64,000 nucleotides of DNA from Actinomycetes bacterium (GTDB taxonomy: Bacteria > Actinomycetota > Acidimicrobiia > Acidimicrobiales > Acidimicrobiaceae). The position numbers and the translations under genes are program-made. This document shows, piece by piece, positions 45,891-54,699 of this stretch (positions within the stretch are counted from its first letter, which is position 1; the number at the start of each line of letters is the position of its first letter). Below the pieces are notes generated by a model, which saw nothing but the letters and a program-made list of their open reading frames with translations, did not search any database and was not told the DNA's origin. The DNA is taken from assembly GCA_021819725.1 (NCBI GenBank), contig JAKAQR010000001.1, positions 248,001 through 312,000 of the forward strand, given 5' to 3'.

Positions 45891-46685
45891 GTGGATCCGG
45901 TCGTAACAACGCTCCTGGCAGAGTGGGACGCCCTCAGTGCGTTCATTACTCAAATCACCGAGGATCAATGGTTGCAACCATCGATCCTTCCACACTGGAC
46001 GAACTTTGACATTCTTGCTCACATCGTCGGGACAGAGCTCTTCTTAAGCGGTGCAGCGCCCTTCGACGGGCCGCTTCCCACAGATCGCCACTACACCAAC
46101 GAAATCGCTGAGCTCAACGACCGTTGGCTCGTCACATTACGCCAACTGTCAGTCAACGAACTCCTGGCCAGTTACCACAACACCATCGCCCAACGCACCC
46201 AAGCGCTGTCCATTCTCACCGACGCAGAACTCGATGCCACGGGTTGGACACCCATAGGCCAAGCACCGTTCCGGCGGTTTCTTCAGATTCGCATCTTCGA
46301 CTGCTGGGTTCATGAGCAGGATCTACGTCGCTCCCTTCGCCTGCCTGGTCATGAATCTGGAGCAGTCGTGGAGGCGAGCATCGACGAAGTGGAGCGTGCC
46401 ATCGGTTATATCATCGGCAAGCAGGCCCGTCTTCCCCAAGGGAGCTCCGTGGTCATATCCCTCACCGGCGGAGCGACAAGAACCTGGAACGTCGAGGTAG
46501 GCGAACGAGCACGGCTCGTTCCCTCAATCGAGGCACCCTCCTGCCGGTTACAGATGGACTCAACCCTCTTTATGGCGCTTGCTTGCGGAAGAGTCGACCC
46601 GCATCAGACCCATGACCCCATCAGGATCGAGGGGGATCAGGCGATCGCTAACCAGATCGTCACCAACCTCGCCTTCACTATCTAA
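45891..46685 (+). CDS. Mycothiol-dependent maleylpyruvate isomerase-family protein
   Basis: A 264-residue protein of the MDMPI N-terminal / DinB-like four-helix group. Metal-binding His candidates are at DILAHIVG (residue about 44) and FDCWVHEQDLRR (His near 143), the usual spacing for this fold, and the C-terminal 90 residues match the sterol-carrier-like MDMPI C-terminal domain. Known members use mycothiol as cofactor; many actinobacterial ones are uncharacterised. GTG start three bases after the DsbA-like gene, so the two are co-transcribed. Confidence 0.78.
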   Translation: MDPVVTTLLAEWDALSAFITQITEDQWLQPSILPHWTNFDILAHIVGTELFLSGAAPFDGPLPTDRHYTNEIAELNDRWLVTLRQLSVNELLASYHNTIAQRTQALSILTDAELDATGWTPIGQAPFRRFLQIRIFDCWVHEQDLRRSLRLPGHESGAVVEASIDEVERAIGYIIGKQARLPQGSSVVISLTGGATRTWNVEVGERARLVPSIEAPSCRLQMDSTLFMALACGRVDPHQTHDPIRIEGDQAIANQIVTNLAFTI

Positions 46686-46723
46686 TCACGATGAGAGAAG
46701 GCTCATCTCTGGCGAAACTGAAG

Positions 46724-47776
46724 CTACGTTCGCTGGGGGGTTTGGCCCGCGACCTTGAATTGATAGGTACCCGCGACAAGAGACTGCAGTAGCCGACCTT
46801 GGATCGCGAGGAGTTCAAGATGATATTTGGTCTCCATCACCGCTAACATCTGATTGAACGGGTCAAGTTCTACCAAGTGGCGTCGCCGTCGCGTCCAACG
46901 GAGTACGCTCGCGACTTCGTAGGGACTTGATGCCCCCCCGTTCACCGCAGCCTCGGTAGCTCCCAGCCGCTCATCGTGATGAGCAAGCAACTCATCGACC
47001 CTACGGTAGAATCCAGGTCCAGGCATCCCGTGGGCTGGAAGCAGATAGGCGTCGGGGAGATGTCGCACACGTCGCAGCGAACGTAGGTAGTTGCCAAGCG
47101 GATCCGGATACACCAGTGGTTCGAATCCGATCGATGGGGTGATGTGTGGAAGCACATGATCTCCGGCGAACAACAATCGATTGCTGTCGTCATAAAAGAT
47201 GACATGTCCTCGCGTATGTCCAGGGGTTGCGATGACCCGCAACTGCCGATTCGCAAGCTCGATCGTCTCCTCCCGGAGCCAACCATCTGGCTCTTCATAG
47301 AGTGAGCCAGCAATGTCCTCGGTGTCAGACGAGGGCTTGATATTTGCCACCAGTGCGTTCGCTCCACAGCGTTCCAGTTCGACCAGCTGATCGTGCAAAG
47401 GATTGCCGGTGGGATGGGAAGCATGGTTCATCGACTCGCGCTCCCCGTCGCCAAGATAGATCCGATTCCCAAATTCGCGCCGAACGGCGACTGCCTGCGT
47501 GTAATGATCACGATGGATATGGGTGACGAAAAACGTACTGATGTCGCCGAGGGATGCGTTCAGACTTCTGAGTGCCAGTTCAAGAGCGGACCGCGCCACC
47601 ACAAGCTGTTGGCCAGAGTCGATCAGTACTAATCGATCTCCGTCCACGATCGCATAGACATTCACCGCCCGCAGACCATCATGGGGTAGTGGCAGCGGAA
47701 TACGATAGACATCCGGTGCCACCTGAAAGCAACCCGGTGCATCCCACGATAGATCCTCTGACTCTTGTAAACTCAA
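46724..47776 (-). CDS. Metallo-beta-lactamase-fold hydrolase
   Basis: A 350-residue MBL-fold protein. The metal motif is THIHRDHY (H-x-H-x-D-H), followed by ATPGHTRGHVIFYDD, FAGDHVLP, and a C-terminal LLPAHG, all metal ligands. After about residue 250 it has the winged-helix-like C-terminal domain found in glyoxalase-like and LACTB2-type hydrolases. I place the start at TTG 47776, five bases after GAGGAG; the frame extends to 47890 without support. It is convergent with the MDMPI gene. Substrate not evident. Confidence 0.82.
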   Translation of the reverse strand: MSLQESEDLSWDAPGCFQVAPDVYRIPLPLPHDGLRAVNVYAIVDGDRLVLIDSGQQLVVARSALELALRSLNASLGDISTFFVTHIHRDHYTQAVAVRREFGNRIYLGDGERESMNHASHPTGNPLHDQLVELERCGANALVANIKPSSDTEDIAGSLYEEPDGWLREETIELANRQLRVIATPGHTRGHVIFYDDSNRLLFAGDHVLPHITPSIGFEPLVYPDPLGNYLRSLRRVRHLPDAYLLPAHGMPGPGFYRRVDELLAHHDERLGATEAAVNGGASSPYEVASVLRWTRRRRHLVELDPFNQMLAVMETKYHLELLAIQGRLLQSLVAGTYQFKVAGQTPQRT

Positions 47777-47909
47777 CACTACTCCTCTATCCCTCATCGA
47801 GCCTATCTGGGATTTGAGGCTGATACACGACACGCCGACGTTAGAGGTTGCGAAAGAGTGATCGCTGAAACGATCCGATATCCCTACCACAAGTACCTGG
47901 TCTGTGGAT

Positions 47910-48902
47910 CTATCGTTCCCCGACTACTTCGCGATAGTAGCCGATAGCTTCAGCGATACCAGTTTCAAAACCGATGGTTGCTCGAAAGCCGAGCTGGTCC
48001 TGTAGATCGATTGCTCCACCGCGCGCAAAGACACCGACGGGGCGATCGTCACGGCCGACAACCTCGGTTTCATACCCACAACTTTGGACAGCTAAACGAG
48101 CAAACTCAAGAAAACTGGTCAAACGCCCGGTCGAAAGGTTGACCGCTCCCCCATCATCAATCGCATCCATGGTAGTGATCACACCACGGACACAATCATC
48201 GATATGAATAAAGTCGCGCATCTGGCGTCCACTGCCCCACACCACCAAAGGCTCGGCGGCCGATCCAGCCAAGGCGCGTTTACAGATGGAAGGGAACGGA
48301 TAGCTATCATCCTGGTCGACGCCGTACCCTGAGAAGGGACGATAACACACGGATGCGAGCCCATGACGCTCATGCGCGAGTCGAGCCAGATACTCGCAGG
48401 TCAACTTGGCCCAACCATAGGACATGTCCGGCATACCTATATCGTCGCCAAAGTCGATCATCTCCTCTGAGAGCAGTACATAGCCGCTCTCTCGCTGGAG
48501 CTTGATAGGATAGGCGGCACTCGAGGAGAAACAGATGGTCTTGGTTGGTCGCGCCTCAGCAGCCCATTGCCAGTATTGTGCATCGATCGAAAGGTCATCG
48601 GCGATGGCTAACGGGTTGGCCTCGATCATCAACCGCCCACCCACCATGGCCGCCAAATGCAGCACGAGCTCGAATGATTCCCGGGGATTGTCCCGAAAGT
48701 AATCACGGCAGTCTTGGCGATAAAAATGGAAATGGTCATACTCACGGGGATCAAAAAGTGGCCAACGTTCTGAGGGGTCGATACCACCGGTCGCTGGCTC
48801 GATCGGATCGACGACATGGACCTCATCCCCGGCATCGAGAAAGTGGCGAGTGAAATGCCGTCCAACGAAACCGGCACCACCGGTGATAAGAACCCGGCGC
48901 AT
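47910..48902 (-). CDS. NAD-dependent sugar epimerase/dehydratase
   Basis: A 330-residue extended short-chain dehydrogenase. The N-terminal NAD motif is LITGGAGFVGRHF (GxxGxxG, residues 5-17), and the catalytic Tyr-x3-Lys is YGWAK, with Ser in CFSSSAAYP. The overall pattern (LVLHLAAMVGG) is close to GDP-sugar and UDP-sugar epimerases. It ends a leftward group with a STELLO-like glycosyltransferase and a GT2 protein, so it probably makes a nucleotide sugar for their use. Confidence 0.85.
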   Translation of the reverse strand: MRRVLITGGAGFVGRHFTRHFLDAGDEVHVVDPIEPATGGIDPSERWPLFDPREYDHFHFYRQDCRDYFRDNPRESFELVLHLAAMVGGRLMIEANPLAIADDLSIDAQYWQWAAEARPTKTICFSSSAAYPIKLQRESGYVLLSEEMIDFGDDIGMPDMSYGWAKLTCEYLARLAHERHGLASVCYRPFSGYGVDQDDSYPFPSICKRALAGSAAEPLVVWGSGRQMRDFIHIDDCVRGVITTMDAIDDGGAVNLSTGRLTSFLEFARLAVQSCGYETEVVGRDDRPVGVFARGGAIDLQDQLGFRATIGFETGIAEAIGYYREVVGER

Positions 48903-49813
48903 TAGCGAAAGTGCCTACGGTAAAGGTCCCATGCACGAACTGCAGGCCCCGGAAGATACGCGACGATGGACTCGGGGTCTCTCTTCAGATCCCGAATCAA
49001 CGAGAGGTTGTTGGTGTAGCCGATGGTCTCGGCCTTCAAATCCCGGATGAGGTCGTGTTCATTCCGATCCTGGTAAACCGAGGGTTCGCTAAAGACTGCC
49101 TGGAATCCATGCGCCTGAACGTAGTAGGCAGCCCAGATATCATCCATCCTCCCGATATGCGGATAGAGAAAGTAGTGCGGAACCACCTCCCGAGCCAGCA
49201 TCGTATTCTGAGAGTTAAAAGGAGCCATCACTGAACTCGCGATGGGAAAGTAGGAGGGGTCGAACTCGCATTCTGGAGCATGCTCTAAGCGACAGATCGC
49301 ATCGATGTCTGGGTCACCGTTCCAGAATCCAGCATCGACGTCTACCTTGACTCGTCGCGCCACGGGTTCCTCATAGTGGCGTTGTGATAAGAGCTCCAAT
49401 GGATATCCGCGATGCCAGAGTGCTCGATAATTTGTCGCCCCCACCGGATCGAAAGCATCGAGGCCGCTCTCATGCCACCGGACCTCGACCTCGGATCCCA
49501 CCAACATCTGGCTTCCCCAGTTGGCCTGTGGGATATTGTCGTCGTCGATCAACGCGATCACCTCGGCGCCCATCTCATAGGCCAACAGGATGCCGAAATT
49601 ACGGCGCTGAATGCAGTTCCACCCAATGGCATCCGAAAGCTCGTGATCATAGCGTTCTTGATCGGCCGGCGAGACGTAACGTCCCCGCTTGAGCTGATAG
49701 TCCGCGGGGGTCTTTCGATCCCCAATGACGATGAGATTCCAATCCTCCATGGCATCGTAGCGACGAATCGCCTCTGTCGGTGCATTGATCGTCGTGGTAA
49801 CTATGGTCTTCAT
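48902..49813 (-). CDS. STELLO-like (PF03385-type) glycosyltransferase
   Basis: A 303-residue protein whose N-terminal half matches the STELLO family, best known from eukaryotes: TTINAPTEAI, NLIVIGDRKTPADY, and IQRRNFGILLAYEMGAEVIALIDDDNIP begin near residues 9, 24 and 69 (cited in parts). The DDDN motif is the expected metal/nucleotide-sugar site. I choose ATG 49813 (an adjacent ATG at 49816 is equivalent), since the longer open frame would overlap the upstream gene and has no homology. Its stop shares one base with the epimerase start. Acceptor unknown. Confidence 0.7.
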   Translation of the reverse strand: MKTIVTTTINAPTEAIRRYDAMEDWNLIVIGDRKTPADYQLKRGRYVSPADQERYDHELSDAIGWNCIQRRNFGILLAYEMGAEVIALIDDDNIPQANWGSQMLVGSEVEVRWHESGLDAFDPVGATNYRALWHRGYPLELLSQRHYEEPVARRVKVDVDAGFWNGDPDIDAICRLEHAPECEFDPSYFPIASSVMAPFNSQNTMLAREVVPHYFLYPHIGRMDDIWAAYYVQAHGFQAVFSEPSVYQDRNEHDLIRDLKAETIGYTNNLSLIRDLKRDPESIVAYLPGPAVRAWDLYRRHFR

Positions 49814-49833
49814 CATGACTTGGTGAAGTGTAG

Positions 49834-50586
49834 CTAGGGTGACGTAGTCAACAGGCCAGCAACTGGTTGCAATCTTGTCCGTATGCCAATCCGAAAGTAG
49901 ACAAACGTTCGCCAAAAAGTGTTTGACGACTCTCCCTCGGTTCGAGCACTCCATCGAGAAGGGATTTCATAGATAGGAACACCGAGCCGCAGCGGTTTGA
50001 CGATGGTCTCCAACAGGAAGGGGTGCCGCAACTCCTCCCAGCGAATCGCACGAACAAGTGCGGTCGGGAAAAGGCGATAGCCGTAGGTCATGTCCGTAAG
50101 CGAAGTCTGGTATAGCAGGGCGAAGCTGGCCTGGAACAACTTATTCAGCCCAAGCTTGATAGGTGAGTAGCCAGAAAACGAGCCTCCATTCGCCCAACGG
50201 GATGCCGTAATGATGGCTTGAGGCAAGGATTTGGCTCGCTCGATCATCGTTGCGACGTCGTGAGGATCGGTCTCAAGATCACTTGCCATCATGATAACGT
50301 GGCTACCCTCTGCGATCATGAAGCCCTCACGAATCGCCCCTCCGAGAAAAGGCAAGGACTGTCGATGCACCCGCAGGCGGCTTCCATACTGCGACTGCAG
50401 CTCGTTAACGACTGCCAAACTCCGTTCACTCGTTCGAGGAGAAGTGAGCACGAGATATTCAACGACGTCGCCACCAGCCTGGGCCTCGATAATGGCGACC
50501 GTCCGCTCTAAGGACTCAGTTTCATTCATCACCGGCAACAAGACAGTAGCCGCTTGAAACTCACGGACACTTGGCACCTTAGGCAT
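49834..50586 (-). CDS. Family 2 glycosyltransferase
   Basis: A 250-residue GT-A-fold enzyme. Motifs: VLLPVMNETESLERTV near residue 15, FLGGAIREGF, and the metal-binding MASDLETDP (Asp-x-Glu in place of Asp-x-Asp). C-terminal region resembles polyprenyl-phosphate sugar transferases (TDMTYGYRLFP), but no membrane spans follow. I choose ATG 50586 with a GAGAAG site upstream. It starts the leftward group with the STELLO-like protein and epimerase. Confidence 0.85.
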   Translation of the reverse strand: MPKVPSVREFQAATVLLPVMNETESLERTVAIIEAQAGGDVVEYLVLTSPRTSERSLAVVNELQSQYGSRLRVHRQSLPFLGGAIREGFMIAEGSHVIMMASDLETDPHDVATMIERAKSLPQAIITASRWANGGSFSGYSPIKLGLNKLFQASFALLYQTSLTDMTYGYRLFPTALVRAIRWEELRHPFLLETIVKPLRLGVPIYEIPSRWSARTEGESSNTFWRTFVYFRIGIRTRLQPVAGLLTTSP

Positions 50587-50826
50587 CTCTTCTCGCTTCC
50601 CTGACTGATTCATCCACAAGCATGGTACCCGACTACCATCAATCACCTGACCCTTGGACCGACCACTGGCCCACAACCACATGAGGTGCCTGTTTTCGAC
50701 GAACAACGCAATGGCCGGGAACGCCTCCTCAGGCCCATCGTGACGTTCGCACGCTGGAACCATCGCCGTCAAACGGCTAGCAAACCGTCCGCGAACGTAC
50801 CAATTCTTCCGATCACCGGTCTCCGA

Positions 50827-52113
50827 TTATTGCTTCCGGGGTGTCGGTGCTGCCACTCGGCATGCTCTTGGAATGAGTTCCACCATCAGTTGGCAGACTG
50901 GACCTCTGGGTTCGCCATCGAGAGCAACGATGAACGGATCGGTCGCACGCAACTGCAGCTCCGTCACTTCTTCCATCATCGCACGTCTTGGCACTCGACG
51001 CGCACGTTGTCGAAACAGGCTGCCAATCTCTCCAATCGCGATCCGCCACGCCGCACGCGAGATCATGACAAGCTGCGCAACACCATCATCAGGGGCGCCA
51101 CTAGGTAGCGTTATCCCGACCCTTCCCCCGATACGGGGCGCATTGACCACTGCCACGTTGAGGTACCTGTCGGTTGTCTCATGACCGTTGGCCTGCACCG
51201 CCAGATCGACCGATCGACGCGCGTGCCAAGTGGCAAAGGCAACCGCCGGATAGAGCAATGGACGTCGCCACCCATGAATATTTTGAACCCTCTGCGCAAA
51301 GTCAGCTACCAGACCAACACTGATAGCATGCACAGCCACACCCAAATTCGTGCGGAGTATGTCGACCTCACGGGAGGCCGCACCACTAGCAACCAACGCC
51401 GCTTCCTCTGGATACAGCGGAATCGTCAACGACCGAGCTATGTCGTTCCCAGTACCAGTCGGAAGGATGCCGAGTTGCGTGTCCGTGGCTGCTGTCTTCG
51501 CGATAGCGGCCCCTATGGTGCCATCACCTCCAGCCGCGATAACCCTCCCTGCTGGCCCGACCAACCTTGCGGCAGCATCGAGAGCAGCGCAAAGATCACC
51601 AGCCTTCACTAGGAGGACCTCAGTTCCTCCATCACGCTGCGCATCAAGCATGCGGCGGGCCCGTCGAAAAAGCCGGGTCGACCCAGAATCAACATTGGCT
51701 ACGACAACAACTCTTGGCCGCTGTCGTTGGTCAGAAGGGCCGCCTCGACCTATCGTAAACTTCTCACCAACCCGCACTGCTACGCCAGCGCTAACGGCCG
51801 CCATCACCGACCAACCAATATCACCTCGCCAACCACGCGTCCTGGATCCCTGCAGTGCAAGAACGCCGGCAGCAAAAGCGAGTGGGAGGCGTGTCGGCGG
51901 CGCTACTCTACCAAACCCGTAGCCAAGACCGATCCAAAGACCTCTTGGGTGCCGCGTCCCAAGGCAACCCACCGCCGCCGCGACACCAACAGTCTGCGCT
52001 GCGAGTGGCCGACCCCGACGGAGCAGCCGGCTAACAGCCACCACGGTAAGGAGATAACTACTCAGATCCCATAGTTCCGTCGATCTTCTTGTGCCTCGTC
52101 TCGGTGGACCCAT
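50827..52113 (-). CDS. Diacylglycerol-kinase-domain lipid kinase with membrane N-terminus
   Basis: A 428-residue protein. Residues about 130-420 form a DAGK/YegS-type kinase: RVVVVANVDSGS, the nucleotide motif AAGGDGTIGAAI, GILPTGTGNDIA, and a C-terminal FIVALDGEP. The first 120 residues are hydrophobic and Gly/Ala-rich with about three to four membrane spans; some actinobacterial relatives carry a PAP2-like domain in this position, but I see no phosphatase motif. It phosphorylates a lipid such as diacylglycerol or a sphingoid. It sits beside the glycosyltransferases, though separated from them by 240 bases. Confidence 0.85.
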   Translation of the reverse strand: MGPPRRGTRRSTELWDLSSYLLTVVAVSRLLRRGRPLAAQTVGVAAAVGCLGTRHPRGLWIGLGYGFGRVAPPTRLPLAFAAGVLALQGSRTRGWRGDIGWSVMAAVSAGVAVRVGEKFTIGRGGPSDQRQRPRVVVVANVDSGSTRLFRRARRMLDAQRDGGTEVLLVKAGDLCAALDAAARLVGPAGRVIAAGGDGTIGAAIAKTAATDTQLGILPTGTGNDIARSLTIPLYPEEAALVASGAASREVDILRTNLGVAVHAISVGLVADFAQRVQNIHGWRRPLLYPAVAFATWHARRSVDLAVQANGHETTDRYLNVAVVNAPRIGGRVGITLPSGAPDDGVAQLVMISRAAWRIAIGEIGSLFRQRARRVPRRAMMEEVTELQLRATDPFIVALDGEPRGPVCQLMVELIPRACRVAAPTPRKQ

Positions 52114-52349
52114 GATGGTAACTCAGAACATCCTCTCCAGGGCACAGGGCACTTCCAACCAAACCATCGTCTTGAGCCCTGCCAAGACCAATAAGACACA
52201 CCGCCAAGAATCGCCAACCCTGACCCTTCAACGAGAGCAGGAGTCCTATCATCATCTGAGCATGTAGAGCACACTAGCAGTTAAGGCCCCCGCCGCTATC
52301 AGCCCGGACGGTGTCAACAGAGTATCAAAGTTGCTGTTCCGGTCGTCAA

Positions 52350-52367
52350 TGTATTGTAAAGAATACA
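52350..52367. repeat. Palindrome TGTATT-gtaaag-AATACA
   Basis: A perfect 6-base inverted repeat with 6-base centre in the 400-base gap upstream of the stress-protein gene. The AT-rich half-sites and dyad suit an operator for a dimeric regulator. The rest of 52114-52401 shows no gene. Confidence 0.4.
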
Positions 52368-52401
52368 ATCAGCTCGATCAGCATGCCGATACTCTCCACT
52401 C

Positions 52402-52515
52402 GTGACCAAAATCGTGATCATCAATCATCACAACGATCGGATCGCTGACATCGGCGGAGAAATCAGACTAGCCACTGGGCACCGCATCCGCGCTCACGGT
52501 CAGGCTGGTGCTTGA
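52402..52515 (+). CDS. Possible 37-residue leader peptide before the stress protein
   Basis: A GTG at 52402 opens a short frame beginning MTKIVIINHHNDRIADIGG; its TGA overlaps the ATG of the stress protein (TGATG), so translation of the two would be coupled. GATACT lies eight bases before the GTG. There is no homology to lean on, and the length makes chance possible. Confidence 0.35.
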   Translation: MTKIVIINHHNDRIADIGGEIRLATGHRIRAHGQAGA

Positions 52516-53051
52516 TGGCTGGCCTACGACCGAAGACGCCCCGCATCAACCCTCCTACAGTCGAGACTCCCGCACCACCGCATCAACTAGGAGATGGATA
52601 CTGCGATACACCTGTCCCCGAAGACAAACCATTACGTCTCCTCATTCCAGTGGGGTCAGCAGCCACTGACTCAACAAAACTGTTCTGGGCAACCGCACAT
52701 TTAGCAAACCGCATGGCAGTACAGGTGGTCGTCCTCCACTGCCGTGAATGGGATCTCGCCAACGGAGTCAAGTATTTCCGCGATACCATCGACGAGGCGA
52801 ATGCCGTCATCGCCACCGCACTCTCGTGGTTTGACGCCCTCCATATACCTGCCCATGGGCTTCTGCGCGATGTCGAACGGGGATCCGTTGGAATCGGCAT
52901 CGCTGACACCTGCGGAGAGTACCCGATCGACTCCATCATGGTTGGCTTGCACCGCAAGCGACGTATTTTCCATCGCCACCTGGGTTCGACCATCGCTCAA
53001 ATCGAACGACGTGTTGACTGCCCAGTGATCATCATCAATCTTGACGGATAG
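52515..53051 (+). CDS. Universal stress protein (UspA family)
   Basis: A 178-residue protein with a 45-residue Pro-rich N-terminal extension before a single Usp domain. The domain begins LRLLIPVGSAATDS and ends in the expected CPVIIIN strand, with a GLHRKRRIFHRHLGSTIAQIE block that corresponds to the ATP-binding G-x2-G-x9-G-S/T motif (first glycines partly replaced, so nucleotide binding is uncertain). The start ATG 52515 has no good ribosome site and may rely on coupling to the short frame before it. Last intact gene before the relic-rich region. Confidence 0.75.
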   Translation: MAGLRPKTPRINPPTVETPAPPHQLGDGYCDTPVPEDKPLRLLIPVGSAATDSTKLFWATAHLANRMAVQVVVLHCREWDLANGVKYFRDTIDEANAVIATALSWFDALHIPAHGLLRDVERGSVGIGIADTCGEYPIDSIMVGLHRKRRIFHRHLGSTIAQIERRVDCPVIIINLDG

Positions 53052-53680
53052 GAGATAGACCGGAACCGTGCCAGTGCAGTATCACCTATGCCAACAAACA
53101 AACGGTCGCTTCCAATGTGGGGTGTTGTGACTCAAGGTCTCCAACCAAAATACGTTGACCAAATCTTGCGTGCTGGTGCTGGAACCTTACCGGCGCGATA
53201 CCGCCGGTATGCCATTTGAGGACGTATAGCTTGGAACAACGCCCACTCACGCGAGTTCGTTTCGGATCATTAGGGTACCGCTTTGCATTCCCTGTTGCAA
53301 CCCTCTCATTGACAGGAGCTGCATGGCTTGACGCGGCGGTCGGGAGATTGCATTATGGAGCAGACCCAGCCCGACTTCGAATGTACAACTCATCCAGAGA
53401 GGTTCTGATTGGGAGCACTAAGACAAACGATTGTCAACATCGCACGTAATAGCTAGAATCAGTTTCAAATCGACAGGCTCGCAATCTTTTTGCCGCGACA
53501 ACATGGCGCAGCCACTTGTGCATCAGTCATTGAGATCTTTCGCCATGGCACCTTTACCACCTACCAGGTGATGCAGAGATCGGCGAGGTTGCCTCTAGAT
53601 CTGACTGGTGCTGCAAACAACACATCAAGATGAAGAATCCATCCCGAGCAGCGCAAGACCTATGAATTCAACATGACATA
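53052..53680. other. Gene-poor stretch, no identifiable gene
   Basis: No family resemblance found in any frame. An open frame at 53216-53449 (77 residues) has no recognisable motif. Composition is lower in GC than neighbouring housekeeping genes. It is the left part of the relic-rich region. Confidence 0.4.
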
Positions 53681-53965
53681 TTGTTCTTCAGGTGGTTAAT
53701 GATTGAATCTGTACTGGTAATCGGGACAGCAGAAACCGCTTCTACCCTAGCATCATCGCCACCCGTGCAGGAGTTTTGTCTATCTGGCAGGGCTGCGTTA
53801 GCTCTGCAGATAGGACATCGCAGTTCCAAGGCTCTTGACTTTTTTTACATTACACCCACTAGAGGCATTACTGGAGCTGCCACAATTAGACGACTTGTTG
53901 AAGCACTTCACACAAGCAGAATGGACACACCGGCCCCTGGGACAAACCGAATAGAGACTCAATAG
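53681..53965 (+). pseudogene. Fragment of an AbiEii-type nucleotidyltransferase
   Basis: A 94-residue open frame contains EFCLSGRAALALQIGHRSSKALDFF (cited here in two parts: EFCLSGRAALAL and QIGHRSSKALDFF), which corresponds to the highly conserved nucleotidyltransferase core of AbiEii/DUF1814 toxins (F-x-L-x-G-G-T-A-L-A-L, then L-G-H-R-x-S-x-D-L-D-F-F). Two conserved positions are changed (GGT to GRA, SVDLD to SKALD) and the rest of the roughly 250-residue protein is missing. It is a decayed remnant. Confidence 0.65.
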
Positions 53966-54375
53966 GGTTTCAGCTACTTTACTCGCTTACCCATTCACGC
54001 ATGACTTCGAGCTCGACACGTGGTGCCTCTCTGTGGTAGGCCCAAAAGATTTCCCTGTACAGGGAGCACACACCCTCGGAAAGCCCACGCTAGCCTGAAC
54101 TTACGCCGACTTCATGTCATTATGAAAGCTGGACTGATGAGCATCGATGAGCTAATACATCGAGCGTAACACACCTAGGGGAACGCCTTTTCACCGCGGT
54201 TACTTCTGCAACAACCCACATACACGCACGATCTTACGGACAAAGACAAGGATGACGTAGTTGGCTTGCTGATCAATTCACAATCGTTCACCACGGTCGA
54301 ACAGCATCTGCAAGGAATGGTTCAAGTGAACACGCTTGCGCTACACCGACGCAAATCCCCAAAGGACCACCATTT
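53966..54375. other. Unassigned stretch ahead of the DUF6922 gene
   Basis: A rightward frame of about 65 residues ends in a TGA that overlaps the DUF6922 ATG (ATGA, 54376-54379). It includes the stretch LTDKDKDDVVGLLINSQSF, which reads like protein but matches nothing I know. It could be the remains of a partner gene. AAGGA about nine bases before the ATG may serve as the next gene's ribosome site. Confidence 0.35.
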
Positions 54376-54642
54376 ATGAGGCTACCCTCGGATATCCAAC
54401 GTCTGTTCTACCGTTACCGCACAGTTCGGCCTTGCAACGGCTCAACCCATGAATCACTCATCATCGAGAAGGTGTTGGAGGACGGTGCGGTCAACGACTG
54501 GCGCTGGCTGTTTCAAGCGTATGGCATGGAGAGGATTCGTGCACGGACCAGAGATTCGGCTAGGGCAGCTCAACTGTCCTCTCGCGTCGAGTGGTCCTGG
54601 ACCTTGGTGCTCTTGCACAAGCCACACGAGACGCCCCGATGA
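54376..54642 (+). CDS. DUF6922-type protein, AbiEii-associated
   Basis: An 88-residue protein with the layout of DUF6922: opening LPSDIQRLFYRY, then LIIEKVLEDG near residue 29, and WRWLFQAYGMERIR near residue 42, closing with W-S-W-T-L-V-L. In other genomes such genes lie directly upstream of AbiEii/DUF1814 nucleotidyltransferase genes and act as the likely antitoxin partner. Here no AbiEii gene follows; an AbiEii fragment lies 700 bases upstream instead. The gene is open and has a possible ribosome site, so it may still be expressed. Confidence 0.6.
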   Translation: MRLPSDIQRLFYRYRTVRPCNGSTHESLIIEKVLEDGAVNDWRWLFQAYGMERIRARTRDSARAAQLSSRVEWSWTLVLLHKPHETPR

Positions 54643-54699
54643 TCGGGTGGCAATGGGAGACGACGATGTTGAAGACAGTGGGGGCAAGCGAACCAATCG

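Noticed and set aside
47118..47128. tRNA-like GGTTCGAATCC
   Set aside because: It sits inside the metallo-hydrolase coding sequence and no acceptor or anticodon stem can be formed around it.
53216..53449. 77-residue open frame as a gene
   Set aside because: No motif, no ribosome site, and the surroundings are decayed.
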